The notes below the pieces were generated by a model, which searched no databases, was not told the origin of the DNA, and saw only the letters and a list, made by a program, of their open reading frames with translations. Positions 42,345-51,563 of a stretch of DNA of 64,000 nt are shown here, one piece after another (within the stretch, counting starts at the first letter, position 1; each line of letters opens with the position of its first letter). A program made the position numbers and the translations under genes. The stretch is from contig CAWEQI010000004.1 of NCBI GenBank assembly GCA_963811255.1, positions 101,268-165,267 of the forward strand, read 5' to 3'. The DNA comes from Croceibacterium_B sp963811255 (lineage in GTDB: Bacteria; Pseudomonadota; Alphaproteobacteria; Sphingomonadales; Sphingomonadaceae).

Positions 42345-44138
42345 ATGACCAGCATCGATCGGCGACGGTTTCTTTCCGGCTCCGCCGTGGCGCTGGGCTC
42401 CGCCGGGTTCGCTCACGCCATTCCGGCCTGGGCTCGCGGCGCGCCGGACGGCACGCTGGCACGCAAGGGCAGTGACGTGCTCTCGGGCGAACGCCTCGCC
42501 ATGACGGTGACCGATAGCAGCTTCGTTACCGGCATGCGCCACGGGGCAGCGGTAACGGTCAACGGCACGCTGCCCGGCCCGCTGGTGCGGCTGAAGGAAG
42601 GGCAACGCCTCGTCGCCGACCTGCACAACGAGAGTTCGGGAGACACCTCGATCCATTGGCACGGCATGCTGGTGCCGTTTCTCATGGACGGCGTGCCCGG
42701 AGTGACGATGGCACCCGTCGGCCCCGGGGAGAGCTTCCATTACGAGTTCCCGATCAAGCAGTCCGGCACTTATTGGTGGCACTCGCACACGCTGCAGGAG
42801 CCGATGGGCCACTATGGACCGATCGTCATCGATCCGCTCGAGCCCGATCCCTTTACGTACGACCGCGAATATGTGCTCATGCTGTCCGACTGGTCGCCGA
42901 TGCGGCCGACCGAGATCATGAAGAAGCTCAGGACCCAGAGCGATTATTTCAACTATCACCAGACGAGCTGGACCGATCATTACGAGCTTTCCGGCGCGCA
43001 GCGGCGGATGTGGGCCGGCATGCGGATGAGCCCGACCGACATCTCCGACGTTACCGGCTCGACTTATACTTACCTGATAAACGGCCATGGGCCGGCTGAC
43101 GGGCTGGAGCTGGCGTTCGAACCCGGTGAGCGCATTCGCCTCAGGATCATCAACAGCAGCGCGATGACGTTCTTCAACGTGCGCATTCCCGGCCTGCCGA
43201 TGACCGTGGTTTCGGCCGACGGACAACTGGTCAATCCGGTCGAGACCGACGAATTCCAGATCGGTGTCGCCGAGACATACGACGTGCTGGTCGAGCCGAA
43301 AGGCGTCGACGCTTTCGCCTTTGTTGCCGAGGCGATCGACCGCTCGGGCATGGGCGTTGCCATGCTGGCTTCGCGGCCCGGCGCGCGCGCGGCTGTCCCG
43401 CCGCTGCGCCCGCCGCCGCTGCTGACCATGGTCGACATGGGGATGGGCCCTGGCGGCAAGCCGATGGTCGGGATGAAGAATCGAACCGGGCAAGGTGGCC
43501 GGCAGCGCCATGCCGGCGATGAACATGGCCGGCGACAAGGACATGGGCGGGATGGACATGTCCGGCGGCATGAACATGCGCGACACCTCGAAGCTGCCCG
43601 CCTTCGTCGAAGGCCGGACCCGGCCTTGGGCATGGTGGCCGTCAATCCGGTCGACCGGATGGATTATCCCGGCCTCGGGCTGGAGAACGTCGGCCACCGC
43701 GTCCTCGATTACACCCAGCTCGCCGCCGCCAGGCCCAATCCCGACAAACGCCGGCCCACACGGCTCAAGGAGATCCACCTTACCGGCAACATGGAACGCT
43801 ACATGTGGTCGTTCGACGGGAAGACCTTCGATGCCGTGACCGATCATCCGATCCGCTTCGCCTACAACGAGCGGGTGCGCGTGCGTCTCGTCAACGACAC
43901 GATGATGGCGCACCCGATCCACCTGCATGGGCATTTCTTCGAACTCGACAACGGCGCGCCGGACGGGTTCAAGCCGCGCAAGCACACGATTACCGTTCAG
44001 CCTGGCGGCAGCGCCACCTGGGATCTGACCGCCGACGCGCCGGGTGACTGGGCGTTCCACTGCCACCTGTTTTACCACATGCATCAGGGCATGTTCCAAG
44101 TCGTCACCGTGCGCCCGCTGGGCGAGACATTCGCGTGA
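42345..44138 (+). CDS. copA: Copper-resistance multicopper oxidase, two compensating frame breaks
   Basis: About 597 residues with a twin-arginine signal (DRRRFLSGSAVALG). Four copper-ligand clusters are visible: IHWHG, WWHSH, HPIHLHGHFF and HCHLFYHMHQGMF. Between about 43480 and 43615 the correct frame is shifted by one and then restored. In that shifted stretch lies a Met-rich copper-binding segment (MPAMNMAGDKDMGGMDMSGG). A frame loss exactly restored 130 bases on suggests base-call errors rather than decay. CopA oxidises periplasmic Cu(I). Coupled to copB by a TGATG overlap. Confidence 0.88.
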   Translation: MTSIDRRRFLSGSAVALGSAGFAHAIPAWARGAPDGTLARKGSDVLSGERLAMTVTDSSFVTGMRHGAAVTVNGTLPGPLVRLKEGQRLVADLHNESSGDTSIHWHGMLVPFLMDGVPGVTMAPVGPGESFHYEFPIKQSGTYWWHSHTLQEPMGHYGPIVIDPLEPDPFTYDREYVLMLSDWSPMRPTEIMKKLRTQSDYFNYHQTSWTDHYELSGAQRRMWAGMRMSPTDISDVTGSTYTYLINGHGPADGLELAFEPGERIRLRIINSSAMTFFNVRIPGLPMTVVSADGQLVNPVETDEFQIGVAETYDVLVEPKGVDAFAFVAEAIDRSGMGVAMLASRPGARAAVPPLRPPPLLTMVDMGMGPGGKPMVGMKNRTGQGGRQRHAGDEHGRRQGHGRDGHVRRHEHARHLEAARLRRRPDPALGMVAVNPVDRMDYPGLGLENVGHRVLDYTQLAAARPNPDKRRPTRLKEIHLTGNMERYMWSFDGKTFDAVTDHPIRFAYNERVRVRLVNDTMMAHPIHLHGHFFELDNGAPDGFKPRKHTITVQPGGSATWDLTADAPGDWAFHCHLFYHMHQGMFQVVTVRPLGETFA

Positions 44139-45136
44139 TGAAGGCTGCATTCGCGTTCACAATCGCGCTGCTGCTGACCCCGGCTGCGCACGCCCAGGAT
44201 GCGCCCGCTGCAGCCGAAGCCAAGCCGATGCCGGCGATGGATCATGCCCAGGCCGGCCACGGCTCGACGAATATGGATGGCGACAAGCCGGCCGACCACG
44301 GCTCGATGTCGATGCCCGCCGACAACAAGCCGGCTGCGGGTTCGATGAAGATGGACAAGAACATGAAAATGGGCGCGGGCGACGCGGCCATTCCGCAGTC
44401 CCCGCCGCCGCCCGCCGCTTTCGAAGGCCCGCTTCACGCCGCCGACGCCGCGGTCGGCAAGGCGGTGATGGACAACGCGCGGGCCAAGGTCGTCCGCGAA
44501 ATCAGTGGGCTGCCCGTGTTCTGGGTCATGGGAGACCGCCTCGAATACCGCGCTCACAACGGCAAGGACGGCTATGTGTGGGACGTGCAGGCAGCTTATG
44601 GCGGCCATATCGACAAGCTGTGGCTGCGCGGCGAAGGCGAAGGCACGTTCGACGGTAAAGTTGAGAGCGCCGACCTCCAGGCGCTGTGGAGCCACGCGAT
44701 CGGGCCGTGGTTCGATTTGCAGACCGGCGTGAGGCAAAGCCTAGTCGGTCCCGAACGGACGTATGCCGTTGCCGGGGTGCAGGGGCTGGCGCCATACATG
44801 TTCGACGTCAACGCCGCCGCTTATCTTTCTCAGAAGGGCGAAGTGACAGCACGGGTCGAAGCCGAACTCGACCAGCGCATAACTCAACGGCTGATTCTCC
44901 AGCCGCGCGGCGAAGTGAAGCTGTCGGCGCAGGACGTGCCGGAACTGGGCATCGGCGCCGGGATCGACCGGATCGAGACGGGCTTGAGGCTGCGCTACGA
45001 AATCGCCCGCGAATTCGCGCCTTACGTCGGTGTGGCGCAGGAGTGGAAAGTCGGCCGCAGCGCCACTTTTGCGCGCGCCGCGGGCGACAAAGCGAGCAGC
45101 ACCAACTTCGTCGCCGGTGTGAGGTTCTGGTTCTAA
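44138..45136 (+). CDS. copB: Copper-resistance outer membrane protein B
   Basis: 332 residues. The signal peptide ends LLLTPAAHAQ. Residues about 30-85 are Met/His-rich (MPAMDHAQAGHGSTNMDGD, MSMPADNKPAAGSMKM) and are expected to bind copper. The remainder is the CopB beta-barrel domain (VMGDRLEYRAHNGKDGYVWDVQA, ending FVAGVRFWF with the C-terminal Phe of outer-membrane proteins). The ATG overlaps the copA stop. It works with CopA in sequestering copper outside the cytoplasm. Confidence 0.92.
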   Translation: MKAAFAFTIALLLTPAAHAQDAPAAAEAKPMPAMDHAQAGHGSTNMDGDKPADHGSMSMPADNKPAAGSMKMDKNMKMGAGDAAIPQSPPPPAAFEGPLHAADAAVGKAVMDNARAKVVREISGLPVFWVMGDRLEYRAHNGKDGYVWDVQAAYGGHIDKLWLRGEGEGTFDGKVESADLQALWSHAIGPWFDLQTGVRQSLVGPERTYAVAGVQGLAPYMFDVNAAAYLSQKGEVTARVEAELDQRITQRLILQPRGEVKLSAQDVPELGIGAGIDRIETGLRLRYEIAREFAPYVGVAQEWKVGRSATFARAAGDKASSTNFVAGVRFWF

Positions 45137-45162
45137 CCCAAAGGTGCTGGACCGAAGCAGAA

Positions 45163-45188
45163 GGGCCGGCGGATCGCTCCACCGGCCC
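45163..45188. terminator. Hairpin between copB and rplA
   Basis: GGGCCGG (45163) and CCGGCCC (45182) form a GC-rich stem between two convergent genes, flanked by AA and CTTGG. It probably ends both transcripts. Confidence 0.6.
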
Positions 45189-45219
45189 CTTGGTAATCGC
45201 TCACTAATGCGAAGGCGGC

Positions 45220-45915
45220 TTATGCCCCCTCCACCTCCGCGGTGTCGATCTTCAGGCCCGGGCCCATCGTGCTCGTCAGCGAGACCTTCTTGACGTACTT
45301 GCCCTTGGCGCCGGCTGGCTTGGCCTTGACGATCGCCTGGGTGAACGCCGCGAAGTTCTGCTTGAGCTGGTCGTCGGAGAACGACAGCTTGCCGATCCGC
45401 GAGTGGATGATACCCTGCTTCTCGACGCGGAACTCGACCTGCCCGCCCTTGGCGTCCTTGACCGCCTGGGCGACGTTCGGGGTGACGGTGCCGAGCTTGG
45501 GATTCGGCATCAGGCCCTTGGGTCCGAGCACTTTGCCCAGGCGCCCGACCACGCCCATCATGTCGGGCGTGGCGATGACCCGGTCGTAGTCGAGGTCGCC
45601 GGCCTGCATGTCTTCCATCAGGTCTTCGGCGCCGACACGGTCCGCCCCGGCCTTGGTCGCCTCGTCGACCTTGTCGCCCTTGGCGAACACGGCGACCTTC
45701 ATTTCCTTGCCGGTGCCGGCGGGGAGCGAGACCATGCCGCGGACCATCTGGTCGGCGTGGCGCGGATCGACGCCGAGATTGAGCGCGACTTCGACGGTCT
45801 CGTCGAACTTCTTGCTGGCGAATTCCTTGAGCGTCGCCAGCGCTTCGTCGATGCCGTAGATCTTCTCGGCGTCGAGCTTCTCGGTGATCGCCTTCTGCTT
45901 CTTGGTCGTGCCCAT
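45220..45915 (-). CDS. rplA: 50S ribosomal protein L1
   Basis: 231 residues, full length. Clear L1 blocks are KFDETVEVALNLGVDPRHADQMVRG, LPAGTGKEMKVAVFAKG, MGVVGRLGKVLGPKGLMPNPK and TVTPNVAQAVKDAKGGQVEFR. It binds 23S rRNA at the L1 stalk and in other bacteria represses its own operon mRNA. Two bases separate it from rplK. Confidence 0.98.
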   Translation of the reverse strand: MGTTKKQKAITEKLDAEKIYGIDEALATLKEFASKKFDETVEVALNLGVDPRHADQMVRGMVSLPAGTGKEMKVAVFAKGDKVDEATKAGADRVGAEDLMEDMQAGDLDYDRVIATPDMMGVVGRLGKVLGPKGLMPNPKLGTVTPNVAQAVKDAKGGQVEFRVEKQGIIHSRIGKLSFSDDQLKQNFAAFTQAIVKAKPAGAKGKYVKKVSLTSTMGPGLKIDTAEVEGA

Positions 45916-45917
45916 GG

Positions 45918-46349
45918 TCAGCCCTCCACCACGTCGAGGCCCATCGCGCGGGCCGACCCTTCGATGATGCGGGTCGCCGCCTCGAGGTCGTTGGCGTTCA
46001 GGTCCTTCATCTTCATCTCGGCGATCTCGGTCAGCTTCGAGCGCTTGATCCGTCCGGCCGAGACCTTGCCCGGCTCCTTCGAGCCCGACTTCAGATTGGC
46101 CGCCTTCTTGATCAGGAAGCTGGCCGGGGGCGTCTTGGTGACGAAGGTGAAGCTGCGATCGGCGTAGACGGTGATGATCGTCGGGATCGGCATGCCCTTC
46201 TCGAGCTCCTGCGTGGCGGCGTTGAACGCCTTGCAGAACTCCATGATGTTCACCCCGCGCTGGCCCAGGGCGGGGCCGATCGGCGGGGATGGATTGGCGG
46301 TGCCGGCGGGCACCTGGAGCTTGATATAGCCCTCGATCTTCTTGGCCAC
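45918..46349 (-). CDS. rplK: 50S ribosomal protein L11
   Basis: 143 residues, full length: KIEGYIKLQVPAGTANPSPPIGPALGQRGVNIMEFCKAFN, SFTFVTKTPPASFLIKKAA and the C-terminal IEGSARAMGLDVVEG. It forms the GTPase-associated stalk base with 23S rRNA. AGGAGG precedes the ATG. secE-nusG does not lie upstream here. The 225-base leader before it shows no gene. Confidence 0.98.
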   Translation of the reverse strand: MAKKIEGYIKLQVPAGTANPSPPIGPALGQRGVNIMEFCKAFNAATQELEKGMPIPTIITVYADRSFTFVTKTPPASFLIKKAANLKSGSKEPGKVSAGRIKRSKLTEIAEMKMKDLNANDLEAATRIIEGSARAMGLDVVEG

Positions 46350-46574
46350 GAAGGGCCTCCTTTCTCACTGTCCCCCGGAGCTGACCCGGGGTCATGGTAA
46401 GCGGTGCAAACGGCTCGCCGAAGCGGGCCTCCCGCATGGATTTCCCGCTGCTGACGCTCGGGAAGCGGCGCCCCTAGGCGAAACCGGTCGACAGTTCAAG
46501 CCAAGAGCACGGCCGGCGCGGACCTTCAGCGAGGCCAGTGCAGCGGTGGTATCGTGCAAAACCCGCCTAAAACC

Positions 46575-47162
46575 TCAACGGCTCAGCTGGAACACCGCGT
46601 GCTCGGCGCGCCAGTTGGCCTTGGCGTCGCCGATCTCGTGCTCGTGGGTGAAGAACCAGCTTTTCTCCACCGTCACCCCCTTGGCGCGCAGCAACTCGCG
46701 GAAGTCCTGCACCGTCACATGGTGAATGTTCTGCGTCTCGTACCAGCTCACCGGCAAGTGCCGCGTCACCGGCATGCGGCCGTGCAGCAGCAGCGAAAGC
46801 CGCATCCGCCAGTAGGCGAAGTTCGGAAAACTGACGAAGGCCCGCCGACCGATCCTGAGCAGTTGGTCAAGCATCACGTCCGGGCGCGCGGCGGTCTGCA
46901 GCGTCTGGCTGAGGATCGCGCACTCGAAGGCGGCGTCGGGATAATCGGCCAGGTCACGGTCAGCGTCGCCCTGCACCACCGACAGCCCACGGGCGACGCA
47001 GCGCTCGACCGCCTCGGCATCGATTTCCATCCCGCGCGCATCGCACTGCTTCTCGCGCTGGAGCACTTCCATCAGCTCGCCCTCGCCACAGCCGACGTCG
47101 AGCACCCGGGCGCCGGGAGCGACATGGGCGGCGATCACCGCCAGATCGGGTCGCAGGCTCAT
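46575..47162 (-). CDS. metW: Methionine biosynthesis protein MetW
   Basis: 195-residue SAM-methyltransferase fold protein (VLDVGCGEGELMEVLQ, GMEIDAEAVERCVARGL, VQGDADRDLADYPDAAFE). The MetW-specific ISLPTLQ-like region here reads ILSQTLQTAARPDVMLDQLLRIG, with VSFPNFAYWRMRLSLL. It pairs with MetX in homoserine acetylation or succinylation. Its ATG overlaps the metX stop (ATGA). Confidence 0.95.
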   Translation of the reverse strand: MSLRPDLAVIAAHVAPGARVLDVGCGEGELMEVLQREKQCDARGMEIDAEAVERCVARGLSVVQGDADRDLADYPDAAFECAILSQTLQTAARPDVMLDQLLRIGRRAFVSFPNFAYWRMRLSLLLHGRMPVTRHLPVSWYETQNIHHVTVQDFRELLRAKGVTVEKSWFFTHEHEIGDAKANWRAEHAVFQLSR

Positions 47163-48274
47163 TCGAGGAAGCCCTTGACCACCCGGTCGAGCGCCGGAAC
47201 CTCGAGCAGGAAGCTGTCGTGGCCGTAGGGGGCGCTAAGCTCGACGAAGCTGACCGGCAGCGCCACGGCGTTCAGGGCATGGACGATCCGCCGTACCTCG
47301 CCGGTCGGATAGAGCCAATCGGTGTCGAAGCTGACGAGGCAAAATCGGCCGGTGCTGCGGGCGAAGGCGTCGGCCAGCCGCCCGCCGTGCTCCTCGGCGA
47401 GATCGAAATAGTCCATCGCCCGCGAGATGTAGAGATAGCTGTTGGCGTCGAACCGGCTGGTGAAGCTGATCCCCTGGTAGCGAAGGTAGCTTTCCATCTG
47501 GAAGTCGGCGTCGAAACTGAAACTCTTGGCCTCGCGGTCCTGCAGTCGACGGCCGAACTTTTCGGCCAGCGCCGCTTCGGAAAGGTAAGTGACATGCGCC
47601 GCCATCCGCGCCACCGCGAGCCCCGCGTCGGGAGTCTTGCCGGTGCCGTAGTAGTCGCCGCCCTGCCAGTTAGGATCGGCCATGATCGCCTGGCGGCCGA
47701 CTTCGTGGAAGGCGATGTTCTGCGCCGACATGCTCGCCGGGGTGGCGATGCCGAGCACCCGATCGGCACGGCCGGGGTAATTGGCGGCGAAGCTCAGCGC
47801 CAGCATCCCGCCCATCGAGCCGCCGACCACCGCATGGAGCCGCTCGATGCCGAGCGCGTCGAGCAGGGCGACTTGCGCGCGCACCATGTCGTGAATGGTA
47901 ATGACCGGGAAGCTCTTGCCCCAAGGCTCACCGCCGGGCCGGCCCGGGTTGCGCGGGCTGGCCGGGCCGGTCGAACCCATGCAGCCGCCGATGATGTTAG
48001 CGCAGATGACGTGAAAGCGGGCGGTGTCGATCGGCTTACCGGGCCCGACCATGCGGTCCCACCATCCGGGCTTGCCGGTGATCGGGTGCGGACTGGCGAG
48101 ATACTGGTCACCGGTCAGCGCGTGAAACACCAGGATCGCGTTGGACTTGTCGGGCGCCAGTCGGCCGTAAGTCTCGTAGGCCTGGCGCACGTTCGGCAGC
48201 ACCTGTCCGCTGTCGAGCGGCAGCGGATCGGATAGCACGAGGCTTCGTGCATCGAGGGCGTTGGCGGTGGCCAT
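47159..48274 (-). CDS. metX: Homoserine O-acetyltransferase
   Basis: 371-residue alpha/beta-hydrolase-fold acyltransferase. Blocks are LVFHALTGDQYLA, NIIGGCMGSTGPAS, the nucleophile VVGGSMGGMLAL, the acid in SFDTDWLYPTGE and the His in APYGHDSFLLE. It makes O-acetyl- or O-succinyl-homoserine from homoserine; acyl specificity is not decided here. Divergent from hisC with a 57-base gap. Confidence 0.95.
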   Translation of the reverse strand: MATANALDARSLVLSDPLPLDSGQVLPNVRQAYETYGRLAPDKSNAILVFHALTGDQYLASPHPITGKPGWWDRMVGPGKPIDTARFHVICANIIGGCMGSTGPASPRNPGRPGGEPWGKSFPVITIHDMVRAQVALLDALGIERLHAVVGGSMGGMLALSFAANYPGRADRVLGIATPASMSAQNIAFHEVGRQAIMADPNWQGGDYYGTGKTPDAGLAVARMAAHVTYLSEAALAEKFGRRLQDREAKSFSFDADFQMESYLRYQGISFTSRFDANSYLYISRAMDYFDLAEEHGGRLADAFARSTGRFCLVSFDTDWLYPTGEVRRIVHALNAVALPVSFVELSAPYGHDSFLLEVPALDRVVKGFLE

Positions 48275-48331
48275 GGTGGGCAGCGGATTGGGGGCTGGCG
48301 CAAACGCTGTCAATTGCCGCCGGTTGCCGCT

Positions 48332-49447
48332 ATGCGCGCCGCCGTGAACGAGACGGGACCTCAGGTGAAGCCGTGGATCGAGGCGATCCATGCCTATGTG
48401 CCGGGCCAGTCGGCCGCGCCCGACGGGCGGCCGCTGGTCAAGCTCTCGGCCAACGAGAACCCGCTCGGCACCAGCGCGAACGCACTGGAAGCGCGCAGCG
48501 GCGCGAGGGCCCCGTCGCTCTACCCTGATCCGGACAGCGCGGCATTGCGCGAGGCGATCGGCAAGCTGCACGGGGTCGACCCGGCGCGGATCGTCTGCGG
48601 CACCGGCTCCGACGAGCTGCTCAATCTCGCCGCACTGGCTTTTGCCGGACCGGGCGACGAAGTGCTGTTTCCGCGCTACAGCTTCGCTGTGTACGAGATC
48701 GCCGCGCGCCGCTGCGGCGCGACACCGGTCGAGGCGCCCGACAACGACTATGCCGCCGATGTCGACGCGCTGCTCGCCGCGGTGACGGAGCGCACCCGTG
48801 TCGTCTTTCTCGCCAATCCCAACAATCCCACCGGCAGCTACTTGCCGAAGGCGGAGCTGGCGCGGCTGCATGCCGGATTGCCCGGCGAGGTGCTCCTGGT
48901 GATCGATCGGGCGTACTGCGAGTATGTCGCGCCCGCCGAACAGGATGGCGGCCTCGCCCTCGCCGCGGCGCACGCGAACGTGCTCGCCACCCACACCTTC
49001 TCCAAAATCTATGGCCTCGCCGGCGAGCGGGTCGGCTGGGCGACCGGCGCGCCGGCGCTGATCGGTGCGCTCAACCGCATTCGCGGCCCATTTAACGTCA
49101 CCGTCGGTGCGCAGGCGGCCGCCGTGGCGGCGCTCGCCGATCAGGCGTTTGTCGTCGCTTCGCGCGAGCATAACAGCGCGGTCCGCGCCCGTTTCGTCGC
49201 CGCGCTCGAGGCGCTCGGCAACCATGGCATCCGCCCGCTGCCGAGCGAGGCCAATTTCGTGCTTGTGCTGTTCAACGGAGCGTTGACGGCCGAAGCGGCG
49301 CTGGCGGGCCTGGCCGAGCGCGGGTTCGCGGTTCGGCACCTGCCGGGACAGGGGCTGCCGCAGGGCTTGCGGATCACCATCGGCACGGCAGAGCAAATGG
49401 ACGCGGTCGCCGAAGGCCTGCGGCAGATCGCCGAGGCTGCCGGCTGA
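48332..49447 (+). CDS. hisC: Histidinol-phosphate/aromatic aminotransferase
   Basis: 371 residues, class II PLP aminotransferase. Blocks: LSANENPLGTS, GSDELLNLAALAFAGPGDEV, NPNNPTGSYLP and the PLP-lysine motif THTFSKIYGLAGERVGW. ATG 48332 is used; a TTG at 48314 and a GTG at 48344 are alternatives. Fusion by TGATG overlap with tyrC suggests it supplies the transamination step for tyrosine/phenylalanine as well as histidine. Confidence 0.93.
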   Translation: MRAAVNETGPQVKPWIEAIHAYVPGQSAAPDGRPLVKLSANENPLGTSANALEARSGARAPSLYPDPDSAALREAIGKLHGVDPARIVCGTGSDELLNLAALAFAGPGDEVLFPRYSFAVYEIAARRCGATPVEAPDNDYAADVDALLAAVTERTRVVFLANPNNPTGSYLPKAELARLHAGLPGEVLLVIDRAYCEYVAPAEQDGGLALAAAHANVLATHTFSKIYGLAGERVGWATGAPALIGALNRIRGPFNVTVGAQAAAVAALADQAFVVASREHNSAVRARFVAALEALGNHGIRPLPSEANFVLVLFNGALTAEAALAGLAERGFAVRHLPGQGLPQGLRITIGTAEQMDAVAEGLRQIAEAAG

Positions 49448-50352
49448 TGTTCCGCCGGGTGGCGATCATCGGCCTCGGCCTGCTTGGCGGCTCGATCGGG
49501 CTCGCCGTCGCCGAGCACATGCCGGGAGTCGCCACCACCGGCTATGATGCGGATCCAGCCGTCCGCCGGCGGGCCGTGGAGCGGAGGTTGACCGGTCGAG
49601 TGTGCGACACCGCCGCCGAGGCCCTCGCGGAAGCAGACCTCGTCATCCTCTGCGTGCCGGTCGGCGCAATGGGCGATGCGGCGCGCGAATTCGCCGGGGC
49701 GCTGCCGAAGGGTGCGTTGGTAAGCGATGTCGGCTCGTCGAAGCGCTCGATCGCCCGCGCACTCGCCGAGGCCTTGCCGGGCCAGCCGATCATTCCCGCG
49801 CACCCGGTCGCCGGTACCGAGCACTCCGGCCCCGACGCCGGCTTCGCCACGCTGTTCCACCACCGCTGGTGCATTCTCACCCCGCCCGCCGATGCGGACC
49901 CGGCGCGGGTCGAGGCGCTCGCCGAATTCTGGCGCGCGCTCGGTTCGCGGGTCGAAGTGATGGACGCCGAACACCACGATCTCGTGCTGGCCGTCACCAG
50001 CCACATCCCCCACCTGATCGCCTACACCATCGTCGGCACCGCTTCGGATCTCGAGGAGGTGACCCGCGGCGAGGTGATCAAGTACTCGGCCGGCGGCTTC
50101 CGCGATTTCACCCGCATCGCCGCCAGCGACCCGACCATGTGGCGCGACGTGTTTCTCGCCAACCGCGACGCGGTGCTCGAGATGCTCGACCGGTTCCTGA
50201 CCGACCTCGCCCACATGCGCGAGGCGATCAAGGCGGGCGACGGCGAGAGCATGTTCGATCTGTTCACTCGCACCCGCGCAATCCGCCGCGGGATCATCGA
50301 GCTCGGGCAGGACGATGCCCGCGCCGACTTCGGCCGGGCCGATCACGGGTAA
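49447..50352 (+). CDS. tyrC: Prephenate/arogenate dehydrogenase
   Basis: 301 residues. Rossmann motif VAIIGLGLLGGSIGLAVAEH, then VPVGAMGD, SDVGSSKRSIARAL, PAHPVAGTEHSGPDAGFATLF and VMDAEHHDLVLAVTSHIPHL, all typical of TyrA-type dehydrogenases without a mutase domain. It converts prephenate or arogenate to the tyrosine precursor. Coupled to hisC. Confidence 0.95.
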   Translation: MFRRVAIIGLGLLGGSIGLAVAEHMPGVATTGYDADPAVRRRAVERRLTGRVCDTAAEALAEADLVILCVPVGAMGDAAREFAGALPKGALVSDVGSSKRSIARALAEALPGQPIIPAHPVAGTEHSGPDAGFATLFHHRWCILTPPADADPARVEALAEFWRALGSRVEVMDAEHHDLVLAVTSHIPHLIAYTIVGTASDLEEVTRGEVIKYSAGGFRDFTRIAASDPTMWRDVFLANRDAVLEMLDRFLTDLAHMREAIKAGDGESMFDLFTRTRAIRRGIIELGQDDARADFGRADHG

Positions 50353-50358
50353 TCGCGG

Positions 50359-51036
50359 TCACCCGTTCAGCGCATTGATCGCCGCATACACCTGTGCCTC
50401 GATCGTCTCGCGCGGCAGGCCCGGCGGGATCGCTTCGCCGAAGCGAATGGTGATCGTGCCGCGGCGTTTCCACCAGCGCTGGTAGGTCGGTCCGCTGTCG
50501 ATCGCCACCGGGACCACCGGCAGGCCGAGGAGCTTGTACAACCCGGCGAAGCCCGAGCGCAGCGGTGGGCGCTTCCCATGCGGAGTGCGCGTGCCTTCGG
50601 GAAAGATCGCCAGCGGCCGTCCGCTGTCGACGAAGGTCCGCGCTTCGGCCATCATCGCCCGCAAGCCTTTCGCGCCGGCGCTGCGCATCACCGGAATGAC
50701 GCCATAGGCCCGTGCCGCCCGGCCCCAGCCGGGGATGCGGAACAGCTCTTCCTTGGCGAACGGCACGGGGTCACCAAACAGGGTGCCGAGATCGATCGCC
50801 TCGAAGAAGCTCTCGTGCTTCAGCGCGTAAAGCGCCGGTCCGGCGGGGCGCGGGCCTTGCTCGCGTACGACAATCCCAAGGATGTTGACGACACACCAGC
50901 GGTGGAACGCCGACCAGGCGTTCGGCACCTGCCGGAAGCGCTCGGCGGGAAGCGTCGCCAGCACCACCAGCGAGGCGAGCACGAACCCGACGGTCGCGCC
51001 GTAGAACACTGCGTAAAACACCAGGCTGCGCAGCAT
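50359..51036 (-). CDS. 1-acyl-glycerol-3-phosphate acyltransferase (PlsC-like)
   Basis: 225 residues with an N-terminal membrane helix. Acyltransferase blocks are LKHESFFEAIDL (the HX4D-type box, here with Glu at that place), GAKGLRAMMAEA, FPEGTRTPHGKRPPLRSG and PVVPVAIDSG. It adds the second acyl chain in phospholipid synthesis. Last gene of the ftsE-ftsX-DUF218 operon. Confidence 0.9.
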   Translation of the reverse strand: MLRSLVFYAVFYGATVGFVLASLVVLATLPAERFRQVPNAWSAFHRWCVVNILGIVVREQGPRPAGPALYALKHESFFEAIDLGTLFGDPVPFAKEELFRIPGWGRAARAYGVIPVMRSAGAKGLRAMMAEARTFVDSGRPLAIFPEGTRTPHGKRPPLRSGFAGLYKLLGLPVVPVAIDSGPTYQRWWKRRGTITIRFGEAIPPGLPRETIEAQVYAAINALNG

Positions 51037-51038
51037 CC

Positions 51039-51563
51039 TCACAGGCGCCCGAGCCAGCTCGCCAGCAGCTTGTTGTACTCGAGGAACAGCATGCCCAGGC
51101 TCGGCCGCGTCGGCACCGCATCCTTCACCACCCGCACGTTCGGCGGCAGCACTTCGCCGAATTCGCCGGCGCTGCGGCGCATATGCCAGTCGCTGGTGAC
51201 GAGGCGCAGCGAATGATAGCCGCCGCCCTTTATCCAGTCGGCGGCTTCGAGGGCGTTGCCGCGGGTGTCGAGCGCGGTGAAGCCGAGCACCACGCAGCAG
51301 GCCATCTCGGCCCGGGGAACCTTGTACTGTGCGGCGAATTCGCGCGGCTTCACTTCGCGGTCGACGCCGCTGACGAACATCTTCCTGGCGGAACCGGCGC
51401 CGAGCACCGCAAGCCCGCGTTCGATCCGCCCTCCGCCGCCGGTCGGGACGACGATTACGTCGGTCTTCACGCTCGCATCGACAGGCTTCGGCAGATCGCC
51501 GGCGAACCACAGGAAGCCGAGCATCCAGACGAGCACCACCGCGGCGACGAGACGGATGATCAC
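51039..51563 (-). CDS. DUF218 (YdcF/SanA-like) membrane protein
   Basis: 174 residues from GTG 51563, which overlaps the ftsX stop (GTGA). One N-terminal helix is followed by a DUF218 domain: DVIVVPTGGGGRIERGLAVL, KMFVSGVDREV, LDTRGNALEAADWIKGGGYHSLRLVTSDWHMRRS. The family is linked to envelope barrier function and polysaccharide-related steps. Same operon as ftsEX and plsC. Confidence 0.9.
   Translation of the reverse strand: MIIRLVAAVVLVWMLGFLWFAGDLPKPVDASVKTDVIVVPTGGGGRIERGLAVLGAGSARKMFVSGVDREVKPREFAAQYKVPRAEMACCVVLGFTALDTRGNALEAADWIKGGGYHSLRLVTSDWHMRRSAGEFGEVLPPNVRVVKDAVPTRPSLGMLFLEYNKLLASWLGRL

Noticed and set aside
41070..44150. Very long open frame (about 1026 codons) on the minus strand across G8 copy 2, the cytochrome and copA
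   Set aside because: It runs antisense to copA and through the frame-shifted part of other genes, lacks any family motif and is a typical GC-rich shadow.
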